NCBI RefSeq assembly: GCF_910592395.1
Contig: NC_088309.1
Span: 28,274,599-28,338,598, forward strand
DNA length: 64,000 nt
From: Lineus longissimus
Taxonomy: Eukaryota; Nemertea; Pilidiophora; Heteronemertea; Lineidae
Direction of reading: 5' to 3'
The position numbers were made by a program, and so were the translations under genes. Positions 1 through 9,866 of this stretch are shown here, piece after piece. The notes below the pieces were generated by a model that worked only from the letters and a program-made list of their open reading frames with translations, was not told the origin of the DNA and searched no databases. Every line of letters begins with the position of its first letter. The first letter of the stretch is position 1.

Positions 1-160
1 TGCTTCAAATAACGCTGTTCTCAGATCTCCAGCTGTTCTTTCTTGTGACATGCCTGATGCTATTCCTGGTGATGAAATATATGTATTAGTAATGTATGAA
101 GTATATTTCTGGTGTGTTCGCTGTTTTTGTTGCAATAAATCATACAAATCCTGAAAATCG
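1..160 (+). other. probable 3' end of an upstream plus-strand gene
   Basis: The window opens in sequence that carries an AATAAA signal at 134-139, so a plus-strand transcript probably ends near 150-165. Two frames are open at the left edge. One runs from base 2 to a TGA near 154; another encodes a short hydrophobic stretch ending in TAG near 88. I cannot tell which of them, if either, is the true C-terminus, and I do not recognise the protein. Confidence 0.35.
134..139 (+). terminator. polyadenylation signal AATAAA
   Basis: A canonical AATAAA lies in the tail of the putative upstream gene, followed by AT-rich sequence. Confidence 0.45.
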
Positions 161-239
161 ATGCTTGTATCATTTTGTGCTTGTTACTTAAATTTGAAGC
201 ATACAGTATAAAAAATGTTAAAAATACATGTTAAAAAAT

Positions 240-330
240 TATCCGTGCATGATTTATGATATAAATGAAACCAAAAAAAGAAAAAGAAAAAATATCCCAA
301 TGGCGGAGTCGAACCCACGCCAAACAGAAA
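240..330 (-). repeat. possible tRNA-derived SINE relic
   Basis: Read on the minus strand, the segment contains GGTTCGACTCC, which fits the RNA polymerase III B-box consensus. It then has a short pairable flank and a long T-rich run that would serve as a pol III terminator. No good A box or complete cloverleaf could be built upstream, so this is not a functional tRNA gene. A fragment of a tRNA-derived SINE is the likeliest reading. Confidence 0.35.
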
Positions 331-429
331 TGCCAAAGGATGCCTCCAGATCGCTGAAGAAGTGTACCGGGGTACTATCTCACTCAATCCAAATGTCCCG
401 GGGTACTAGCTCACTCTAAATGTCCCAGG

Positions 430-502
430 GAGCGAAACGACTTCGATTTGGAGCGAAATGACTGGGGGCGAAAACGTCAGGAAGCGAAACGGCCGGATAC
501 CG
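430..502 (+). repeat. GCGAAACG-rich dispersed repeat, copy 1
   Basis: This CpG-rich segment contains four GCGAAA words spaced about 15-20 bp apart and ends in CCGGATACCG. Two other copies lie at 9454-9504 (same strand) and 57868-57922 (opposite strand). It lies about 720 bp upstream of the DAP3 start codon. I do not know a named repeat family that it belongs to. Confidence 0.75.
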
Positions 503-1217
503 ATAAAGATGTGGCCTTCCCCTGGCGTGCGGCTTTGTTTTTCTCGAAAAATTTTGAGTAAGTTGGCTTTTTAAACGTTTCTTCTTGAAAGAAACGTGAT
601 ACGTATATATATTCCTATAGTTTTTTTATTTTCAACCACAGATATACATTGTTTTATGAGAAATGTCACAAAATCCTAAATTTTTTGCAATGAAAATTCG
701 CCCTATCTTCTACGAGTAGCCTACATAATATTACACTGATACATGCTTTACACAAAAATGTACAGACATACAGAGAGCATGTAATGATCTCGAGACGGTT
801 CAGTGGTCTGACATGTGGACCAATGGATTTGAAGTTGTATGAGCTGAGGCATATAGACCGAATGAGATTGTTGGAGCATCTTAACACGGAACAGCGACTG
901 AGCGAGTACGGGTGTAGCAATCGCCAGTCGACACACTACATGCATTGTAACGCCTAACGGTACTGCTTGCCGGCATGTTTTTGTTAGTAGGTCTACAAGT
1001 ACAGAGCAAGGCAACATTCACAATTGGCCAATATCGTACATTTCGTAACTGCGTAGCCAGGCCAGGGAGAGGGATTTAAAAGCGACTGGACCAGGGGCAC
1101 ACGGGCATCACCTTGTCAACTCAGGTTTTTTTGGCCAATCACTTGGGTCCTTGCGCTGGTCCCTTTGTCCAAACAGACCCTTCACAGCTCGAACTACCAA
1201 CATAACTTATCATAAAC

Positions 1218-4200
1218 ATGTTTTCAGCCTCAAGGATTCAATCTGCATATCTCACCACTTCATCACGATGCCAAAGCTTGACAGACCAGTTCAGACAAGC
1301 CCAAGAAGTCAGGGCAAAAGAGGCCAGAACGAGACCTATTTTCAGGACCATTATAGCTGAACCAGTAAGCACATTATGCACCTCCGAATCAGTGCAGCCT
1401 AACCGTCCATTCATTAATGTTCAAGTTTTAAACACAATACTGAACTGATTCCTGGATCCAAGGAATGCACCTCACATCATTTTTATTTTTTGTCTCTTCT
1501 GACTGCATCATATCACTGTATGTAGATAGTAACAGACACTTTCATGCATCTCTTTGAATGTCTTTCTTCCTTCTAGGCTAAACATTCACTGCAACAGGAG
1601 GGCATGTTCTACACAATTCCTAAAGATGAAAGTGACAGATATCTTCAAAAGGGTTTTTCTACTGAATTTATAAGGACTGTAAGTATCTGCAACTCCCTTC
1701 GCAATCAATCTTAAGCTTAAGGTTCCTATTCCTTCCTGTTTACTAAATGTATTCCCAGATGATTCCTGAGGGTGACATTAATAACACATTCTCTTGGAAA
1801 AAGAGACCAGTCCTAGAATTCTTTCTAGAATTATGAGTTGATTACTGCCCATTTTGTCAGCTCCAAAAAGGTTCAGACAGCTGTATCACTATACTTTGCC
1901 AATATTGTAAAATATATAAACAAATGTACTTGGCATTTTCAGATAAAAACCTTTAATGAGTGCAGTTTGATGGTTCGGAAACCTGCTATTGAAGTCATTC
2001 ATTATCTCAAACAAATGAATTATAATCAGCCTGCTGTGCGATATGTGCTATGTATCCTTTTAAGTTGTAAAAACAGAGTGAAAATCACCATCTCCACATT
2101 CAAAAACTGTGGAAGACCTCTGATTGTGATATTTCATTCAAATCTTACTCCGACTCAAATATGATGGATGCTAAAGGGATGGTGCTCAACCAGTGAGAAC
2201 TCATTTCGAGTGTGGACTATGTTATTTTCAATCTGCACGTGGGGATAGTATACTCATCCACCTGATTTTAACACCTCTACACAAATTGATAATAATCTGT
2301 GTGATTAACCTTAACACGGTGCCAGATGGTCCAAAGGGCAGTGGTAGGACTCTTACTCTCGCCCATGTGCTGCATCACTGTGCCTTAGACAATTGGCTCC
2401 TAGTTCACTGTCCATGGCGTAAGTAAACTGCAGTTTTGAAATATCATTTCATGTATAGTTAACTGAATTGTTCAGCATGCCAGTTGAATTGTTACAGACC
2501 ACATTCATGTGGCTATTATGTGTTTTGGTTAATTGATTCAGCGACCGCTTAGTCTGTTATAAAAGGTAATCCAGAATAACAGGTCACAGAACCTTCTTTA
2601 CTTTCTGTCTGTTAACAGCTCGCTACTGGTGCAACCGCTACAACATGGAAATCTCGATGTCTAGTTCGAGACCAGGTCGTGTCGATCAGCCGTTGGAAGC
2701 CATTGATTGGTTAAAGTGGTTCAGACAGCAAAATGGACACCTCCTGAGCGAACACAGTGTAAGAATTTGTTATGGTATTATCAGGTACTACCGCACACTT
2801 AGAATCATAATCATGAGAAGGTCTTGATAAATGCACAAATAATGACTGCTCTACTGATGAGATCCTAGCTTTATACTTGTTGCAAGCAACAAAGAGGTCA
2901 ACGCAGCTAGAGACTTGCCCTTGGTCTGGTTTGAATAGATCTTATGCAAGGTTCCATTGATTTGTTTCATTCTCAAGGCAAGATAATCATCAGCTGACTT
3001 GGCTCATTCTGTTATTTGCAGCTGAAGACGACCAAAACGTATGTGTGGAGCAAACGAGAACAGACAGAGGAGGGAGCATCATGGCTTGCTGTTATAGAAT
3101 ACGTAAGAGAGTCTTTCTCGTCTGTATGAACAGCCGTTGTTACTTAGATATTTACTTTTCGTTAGAACTGGAATTCATGTGAAGGTGTAGTCTATGCACA
3201 GGTACGTTTGCTGCAAATCACTCATGGGTGATGTGATGGAAACTGGTCCAGTTAGCCACCACATCATCAGTAAATTCTTGAGTCAATGCTCTGTGGAGTA
3301 AATTTCTTCCAGATTACTGAACGGTGTTATTCCATTTTGTAGCTCACAGAGTGTGTTTCATGTCCACTTTTCAGGGTATCACAAGGGCAAAATATGCTGC
3401 AGACTGCATTGGAGTTTTACTTCGTGAAATCAAGTTACAGTCAAAGGACCAGAAGTAAGTATTGTTCAATCGTATTCATGGTCTCTTTCCTTTGTTTCCA
3501 CTCTTGAACTCATATGCCAGAGTTGATTCATCCCTCGTTTTGGAGTCGATCAGAGAAAGGCTAACTTGTCGTTGTCAGAAGCTCCTCCAGTGGGTTTTTT
3601 CACTTATTTCCTGCTTTTTGAACAATTACATTTAATGTCTGTTTCAGATTTAAAACTTTAGTTATGGCCGATGGAGTGAATGCATTTTGGTCTGAGACAA
3701 AGATGAAGGATGAGGACAGAAAAGAGGTGAGTGACTTTCATAATCATCTTTAGTATAGGGATTATAAACAAGTTTTTGCTTCTTCACAATTGTGGTTGTT
3801 GGTTTGGCAGTGTATCGGACCCTGTCCTGCTCCAAGTTCATCATTGTCATTGGTGTCAACAATGATAGTCATTGGAGTACTTGACTCATCAGGATATTAG
3901 CAGTTCCACTAATTCTCGTCAAGAAAATAATCAGTAATGCGTTTATTGTCTAGATCTGTTTTCTCACCTTACTTTAACAAATTTCAATTCCTTGGGTGAT
4001 TTCATTTTCAGGTGCCTGTAGAAAAGTTGACCATGATGCATAATTTCAAGAAAATGTTCAAAAATGATTGGGTGTGTATTTGTATTGTTCAAGAGATTTC
4101 CAACTAAACGCCTGTACATCTGAAATCAACTTCATTGAGAAAGTGACCCTTCAGTATTCGTAAGGCTTGTTTGTGGAATACGGTACTAGGGTGAGAGGTC

Positions 4201-5320
4201 TTCCACAAGGGCAGTGTATCAGAAGCAAACCTGATGAAGCTATACTGCTTCATTGTTGGTCTTGCTCATATGCCACACACCCATCTGCTGTGTTAAGGTC
4301 CTCCTTGTTTTACTCTTGCTTTATCTTGTTACAATCCTATACCGTTTCCATCCGATGCATTTGTACTTTCAACTTACAGACTAATGCAGCCATTGTGACC
4401 AGTGTGGATCAACATGCATCACCCTTGCGAGCTGAATCCTATCTACCAAGATATTTATTAGGAAAAGAAGTGAGTTTGATTTTTGAGTGATTACCACTCA
4501 TTGGGTGATATGAATAAAGACTAGCAAATGCTTTTATCTAAAACTCCATGTACATTTACACTAGGCCTTTCTGTACAAAATTGAAGTAAAAGCATTTGCT
4601 AGTCTTTGTTCATATCACCCATTGTCTACTGGTCTATTTCTCCTGAAAATCATGGTGGACTTAAGAAGTCGAATTTGGAGAAAACTCTGTATACCAGCCT
4701 GATGATGGTATCTCAATGATGATCACGATGATGGGATCAAGGCTTACAGCCATACAGGCTTTCTATCATCTTTGGATGAGTTTCGAAGTGACATCTGTTT
4801 GTGTGATATAGCAATGTCGTATTTGTGTTGCAGGGTTTTGAGTTGTTTGATCCATTTGTTCCAATTGAAGTGCCAGCATACAATGAAAAGGAGATCTACA
4901 GTTGTTTAGAGTATTATGGTGATCGCATGTGGATACAGACTCCGAAGGGTGAGTCTTTTCGCTCATGTGGATAGACTTTCATGGAGACTTTTGTGTAAGA
5001 CATGAGGCCTGAGGCTTTCAATGGAAGTGCACTGTGGCAACCTTTCTATCACATTTAAAGAACAGGAATTGTTCAGCCGCGTAGGTTACACATGTAATAC
5101 TGTTGTAGACTTCTGAATGGGTGCTGTTTGTGGGTCACTTGCGGTGATAAAAGTTCTGTCAGTTATTACGAGTCAGACTGTCTTGTTCTGAATGACTAAC
5201 TTCTTAGTGGCTCATTTACTGCTTTGATTTTCAGGTAAAACAGATGAAGGAAAGAAAGAGTTGATATTTTTGAGTGAATACAACCCACTGGCATTGAGCG
5301 AATTGACTGCAGCTTGGTGA
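1218..5320 (+). CDS. DAP3: DAP3, small-subunit mitochondrial ribosomal protein mS29
   Basis: Twelve exons join in frame: 1218-1364, 1577-1678, 1943-2051, 2326-2418, 2619-2758, 3022-3102, 3375-3454, 3648-3726, 4012-4071, 4380-4469, 4834-4948 and 5235-5320. They give 393 residues; human DAP3 has 398. The family is the GTP-binding mS29 protein of the mitochondrial small subunit and was first described as a pro-apoptotic factor. Recognisable stretches are YGPKGSGRT (the P-loop), DQPLEAIDWL, NDW, YLPRYLLGKEGFELFDPF and EGKKELIFLSEYNP. The N-terminal 40 or so residues are rich in Ser, Arg and Gln with few acids, as expected of a mitochondrial targeting peptide. The ATG at 1218 is chosen because it opens that segment. 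The P-loop Lys is Arg here, which is unusual. All introns are GT-AG. Identity is very secure; the exon 4/5 junction (PWPRYWCN) is the least certain. Confidence 0.95.
4500..4623. repeat. long-stem hairpin in the last-but-two DAP3 intron
   Basis: Two 37-bp arms (4500-4536 and 4587-4623) are inverted copies with about two mismatches, separated by a 50-nt loop. The hairpin lies just after the 5' splice site of the intron at 4470-4833. It could be a small foldback element or an RNA hairpin; nothing in the sequence decides between them. Confidence 0.7.
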
Positions 5321-5647
5321 ATTGTGAATGGCTGCCAGATAGAGGCTGTGCTATTGATGTTGGTATCATGATTCTAGTTGGAGACAGACTCAGTCGCTTG
5401 GTTGGGAGCTCAGTTAGAGCATCAATGATTGTATCAGTGTCTGATTCATTAGGATATGGTCTGTGCTGGTACTGGTGTAATCCATTGTTAAGATTTATGC
5501 AAGGGACAATGTCAGAATCTGACCAAGAAAAGACTATTTGAGAACAATATCCCCTTCAGTTGTGAATTGTGGCGGGCACTTTGTGTTGGAACTGGTTTTC
5601 ATATCATCCTCCTCACCGATGATAGGTTTGTTTTGTTATGACATATG

Positions 5648-5653
5648 AATAAA
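5648..5653 (+). terminator. polyadenylation signal for DAP3
   Basis: AATAAA lies 328 bp after the DAP3 stop codon and is the first canonical signal downstream. Confidence 0.6.
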
Positions 5654-6233
5654 TTGTGATTAAATTTTTTGCTAAACCTTTGTTGTCAATTTATTGCATC
5701 GTTAGAGCATGGATACCTGAACAGATGGTGTGAATTGTCTCCAAGATGGTGTAGCATACATAAACTACCATGGTATCCAGGTAACTGATTTTGGCACTTC
5801 TGCCAGTCCAGTCCATAACCTCCAACGTGGACGAGACAATATGTTTCAAAGATCTTGCAGCTCTTTACCCTGGGACAGGTCACACCCAGGACCAATAGAT
5901 GTCCATATCTACTGCCACAGCATTGAATCCAGTCGTAATAACGTGTCTTCAAGACCAGACTTGGTGCTCTTCTACCTTAAGAATGGTCACAGCCAAGGCC
6001 GATTGTGCAACTTGGCCCAGAACAAGGAGGGTGTATATCGGACACTAATGCAATGATACTTTGCAAAGTCAAAAGAAACAAGTAAGACGACAGTATTTTT
6101 CCAATAAATGTTTTATATTTCAATTTATCAACTTCCTTTATAAGATATCGTCACACTAATAATATAAGTGCCTGACAAATCTTTTGTACTTGAGAAAATC
6201 AAAGAAAACCTATTCAAATTTTCAAAAACTGTG

Positions 6234-6239
6234 TTTATT
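6234..6239 (-). terminator. polyadenylation signal for the epoxide hydrolase gene
   Basis: AATAAA on the minus strand (TTTATT on the plus strand) lies about 130 bp beyond the stop codon of the EPHX4-like gene. Confidence 0.6.
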
Positions 6240-6369
6240 TTCAATTACCTTACAAAAGTATTTAATAACAGTACAATAATAATACAATCACTGATTTTGC
6301 CTAATGTGGCGTACATAAGTACTGAACCGACATGGTACTATCCATCGAGTTTTTATCACAAAATTATAA

Positions 6370-9300
6370 TTAAGCTAAGAATTCACGCATACATTTGTTG
6401 ACTTCATCTGGCTTGTCTTGCATGACCCAGTGAGTGGCATCGAGCTTCTTCACAATCACATCCTCACAGTATTTGACCGATCCATCACACAAGAGTTCTG
6501 TTAGAGCTATGTCACGCACGCCCCAGATGATCAGTGTGGGCTTGGTGATCTTGCCCCACTGCTTGCGATCCGTTCTTATATTAGCTCGGTAGTAGTTGAT
6601 CGCCGAGGTCCAAGCACCTTTTTGAGAAAAAAATAGAAATTATGTCAAACGCTGTTTCTCAGAGAAAAAACATATTGGTACAGATGGTGAGAAAAACACT
6701 TGTAGCCTACCTGGTTGGGAAAACTGATATTTCCATGCTTCTATTTCCTCGGGAGTGACCATTCCCTCCCGACCACTGGGCGGCTTGTTGAATAGCCAAT
6801 TGAAGATCATTTGGTCACCGCGCCTCATGTACCACTCGGGGAGGTAAGGGAGCTGGAAGAACATGATGTACCTGCAAGATGAAAAAGATTGGACAACATG
6901 AAGACAACAGAGGAGATGATGATGTCACCGATAGGTGTCCTTACTATCTGACGGTACATCAAGCTCTTTGTACTGATTCGACAAACATTTTATCTCTCAA
7001 ACCGCACCAAGTACTTTATCGTGCATATTAGCAAAACTATACAGGGCTTGTCATACATATATTTTTCTGAAGGCCACCGACTGGACCCCCAGCTCTTGCC
7101 CACTGCCTTCCTCAAAACAGCCCTGACAGTTCTGTATGATTATGGAATATATTCTTATTAATCAGAATTTTCCAACAGGCCAAGAGAATACAATCATATA
7201 GAACTTTACTCCATCTCATTCTCAAGCTTCCACTAAAGGAACACACATACCATGATGCCAAGAACTGCTTGAAGCTAAAATTATCATGGCGGGCTCTGGA
7301 ATGTGGCACATTGAGTATGATCAACTTGTCTACCAGGTCTGCATGCTCATAGGCAAAGCTCCATGCAACTGCTGCACCCCAGTCATGGGCGACAAGGGTA
7401 CATGCCTTATAACCTAGAAAGGAGCAAGGGTAATATGGCCACCAGTACAAATTAACCCGAGCTTTTCTTGGATATTTTTGTATTTAGGTCTCATTAGGGA
7501 CTTTTTTTGTATTGATGCGCGGCGAAGCCCTAACCGTAGTTCCTAAAATCATTGCTTTCTCGGTCCTCACAGAATGTCAGTGTTGATTCAGCAGTTGTTT
7601 TGACAAAGACATGTTTTTTTGGAGTTTTTGAAACCTAGAGCACTATTCAGCAGGCGGCTAACAAGAAACTACGCATTTACTGTTGTTGCCGACGTATGTG
7701 TACACTGAACTTAGGATGTGCGTCGGCCACGTGTTGAAATGCTGTCCAGTGCCAGTTGCTGCGTTTTTCGCTGATTTGTGCAAAATTCAACATATCTCAA
7801 AAGTTCAATGGTTGACCCTCGGTTTTTTTTTATTTTTGTGTAACGTAAGCAACTGTCTTTCATGGGAGAATGGTCATTGTAAGAATTATTCAGGAAGAAA
7901 TGTATAATATTCGGGGATTTTCGTGATTGTCCGGCCCAATTGGCAATATTGCCATTTGGGATGGTGAACAGAGCTAGGAGCAAATGCGACGCTTATGATT
8001 TATTTAAAGAAATAAAATGCCCGATTTAACATCCTGCAGAATCAGGGGAATCGGGCGTTTCCAGTGATTTACGACACAAATGGGTTGTCTTCACCGTAAA
8101 ACATATCTTGTTGTTCTTACACCGAGTGAAGGGAGGAGTTTCCTTACCAAGGCCTTCAATGACATCCTTCACGTCAGTAGTAAGCTTTCCCATCTCATAA
8201 TGATGCATCCCGCTGGGTTTATCCGAGTCGCCAAACCCTCGCATGTCTATAGCAATACATCTGGAGAAAAATGAGATCATTTGGAATATCATGCAATAAA
8301 TTCATGACTTTTGCTCAGCTTGAGCAACTTGTGATGAAGGGAAACTAGGGACACCAAGATCGTAAAGTTTGGTGCATTTGGTGTATTCTAACTATTCACA
8401 CAAAAGGTATTATAAAGTCAATACCCCATCTGGTCAATTGAACCTGTTCAAATTCATTCAAAACAAAACACTTCAAGTCTAGACAACCTTTAGTGGGTCC
8501 CTGCTAGGATTGAGTCATCAGAAATGTTGACACAAATACATTAAAAGTGATAACTTGTGTTTACACTGTATTGATAATGACAATAAGTGAGATAGTTTTG
8601 TTCTCGTGAAAATGAACGGGGTCACAGTGTCTGTATTTTCATTTTCACTTTTTACAGTACACATACCATTATCAATCGATCCTATTCAAAGTCACAATGT
8701 AGTTATGATATTTTGAAGCCAGTTAAACTCACCTGTAATCCTTACAGAACTCCCTTAGTTGGTACCTCCAAGAAAACCAGAACTCGGGGAAGCCATGCAA
8801 GAACAACATCAATGGCTTGTTTGGATCCCCAGCAGAGACATAGTGGATCTTCACATCCTGAAGCAGGAAGACAGGAGATAGATGTAACATAGACAGAGCA
8901 AGTTCAGACACACTACTGTACGCACGTTTTAATCGCAGTAGTGAAGTAAGTCACAGTCACACCACAATCACGATCAATGCACCAGCACCAGAAATCTGGC
9001 AGGTAGGCCTTCCGGTAAATAGCTCTACACTACTCCTGTCTACATATGTCAGTCAGCAGCCATTTCAACATCCTTTATTTAGGTTTGTTTGGGCCCAGCA
9101 GTGGTTTCCCCGCCTGGTGTGCAAGGGTCGTCCCCATCACACGGCCAAGGAACAGTAATCGAGGTAAACAACGCTAAACAAAATGCAGTATATAAGAAAT
9201 ATATAATTTCGGACAACTTTAACTACTTGCCTTCAACTTGATAGAATCATGCTTCCATATATCGTTGTCACTCAAACATGAAGGCGGTGTCTCACGAACG

Positions 9301-9416
9301 CGAAACGCTAGAAACTTTGCACGATCTGTGAATATCAGAAAGATGCTTCGTAAAAGCACGATCGAGCCCCAAAAGGAGCCGATGAGCAATACAATCCCCG
9401 TTTTGACGATCCCCAT
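6370..9416 (-). CDS. EPHX4: membrane-anchored alpha/beta-hydrolase, EPHX4-like epoxide hydrolase
   Basis: Six exons read on the minus strand: 9416-9231, 8857-8733, 8260-8148, 7413-7251, 6871-6711 and 6617-6370. They give 331 residues. A hydrophobic helix at about residues 6-29 should anchor the protein in the membrane. The alpha/beta-hydrolase parts are in order: oxyanion-hole HGFPE (83-87), RGFGDSDKP, nucleophile motif HDWG with Asp152, lid residues ending in NYYR (Tyr258/Tyr259), acid Asp285 in WGVRD and base His312 in THWV. This is the full catalytic set of the EPHX3/EPHX4 group, which opens epoxides to diols; human EPHX4 itself has no well-known substrate, so the substrate here is unknown. 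The first intron begins with GC, not GT. Whether it should be called EPHX3 or EPHX4 needs a tree. It is head-to-head with MAU2. Confidence 0.92.
7935..7960. repeat. 26-bp imperfect palindrome in an epoxide hydrolase intron
   Basis: The segment reads CCCAATTGGCAATATTGCCA and continues with TTTGGG. It equals its own reverse complement apart from one mismatched pair. It sits in the 734-bp intron between exons 3 and 4. Confidence 0.7.
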
Positions 9417-9866
9417 TGCGTGACCCAGATTTTGAGCCCTGTGGACGACCTTTGAAGCGGAACGCCTGGGGCGAAAAGGTCAGGGGCGAAACGACCGGAT
9501 ACTAACCTAGCGCACTCTCTGGGGATCGGTTCTCTTTTAACTCTGTTAAATCCCCGCTTTAAGCGCATGAATTTTTGACTGGTTACTTCTGCAGAGTTTA
9601 TCCTGCCGCCATACAAATATATAGCCAATTTTGCAATACTATCCAAATATATCCAATCACAATAACATTATCAACGTTATCTGATTTAAAACTAGAATCT
9701 CGATTTTGGAACAAAATACATGAAATAGGCGTAGGAAAGAGTTGGAATTCTCGATTGTGTACAATATGGTTGAAGTGTGACAGCAGAGTCAAAGACAGAA
9801 GTATTGATTTATTCGGTCCGTACTTCTGGCTTCTTCGCGGAAAAGCTCCAGCGGGAAGAAAGCAAA
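9417..9866. promoter_or_regulatory. divergent promoter of EPHX4-like gene and MAU2
   Basis: The 450 bp between two opposite start codons must hold both promoters. It contains copy 2 of the GCGAAACG-rich repeat only 38 bp upstream of the epoxide hydrolase ATG. No TATA box is obvious. Confidence 0.55.
9454..9504 (+). repeat. GCGAAACG-rich dispersed repeat, copy 2
   Basis: It matches copy 1 closely over GGGGCGAAAA, GGTCAGG, GCGAAACG and CCGGATAC, but is shorter at the left. It lies inside the EPHX4-like/MAU2 divergent promoter. Confidence 0.75.

Larger units (their letters stand above)
161..1217. other. intergenic and 5' region upstream of DAP3
   Basis: No convincing coding exon is present. 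The stretch holds an A-rich segment (about 268-293), a tRNA-like B-box relic on the minus strand (about 311-322), two diverged direct copies of a roughly 34-bp unit containing CGGGGTACTA (about 366-430), the first copy of the GCGAAACG-rich repeat (430-502) and a CCAAT pentamer near 1135 that may belong to the DAP3 promoter. Confidence 0.5.
5321..6369. other. 3' region between convergent DAP3 and the epoxide hydrolase
   Basis: This is untranslated and intergenic sequence. AATAAA at 5648 and again at 6103-6108 can end the DAP3 transcript, and TTTATT at 6234-6239 can end the opposite gene. Open frames of 88-108 codons on both strands around 5690-6056 overlap each other, lack splice context and resemble nothing I know, so I treat them as chance. 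Confidence 0.6.

Noticed and set aside
293-370. Complete tRNA gene
   Set aside because: Only a B box and T-rich terminator are present on the minus strand; no acceptor stem, A box or anticodon arm could be assembled.
3225-3275. snoRNA or hairpin in a DAP3 intron (GTGATG...CATCATC)
   Set aside because: Short pairing is possible, but box D and a guide are lacking, and the stem is not beyond chance.
5686-6056. Overlapping 88- and 108-codon frames between DAP3 and the epoxide hydrolase
   Set aside because: They lie on both strands of a 3' region and have no splice context or family resemblance.
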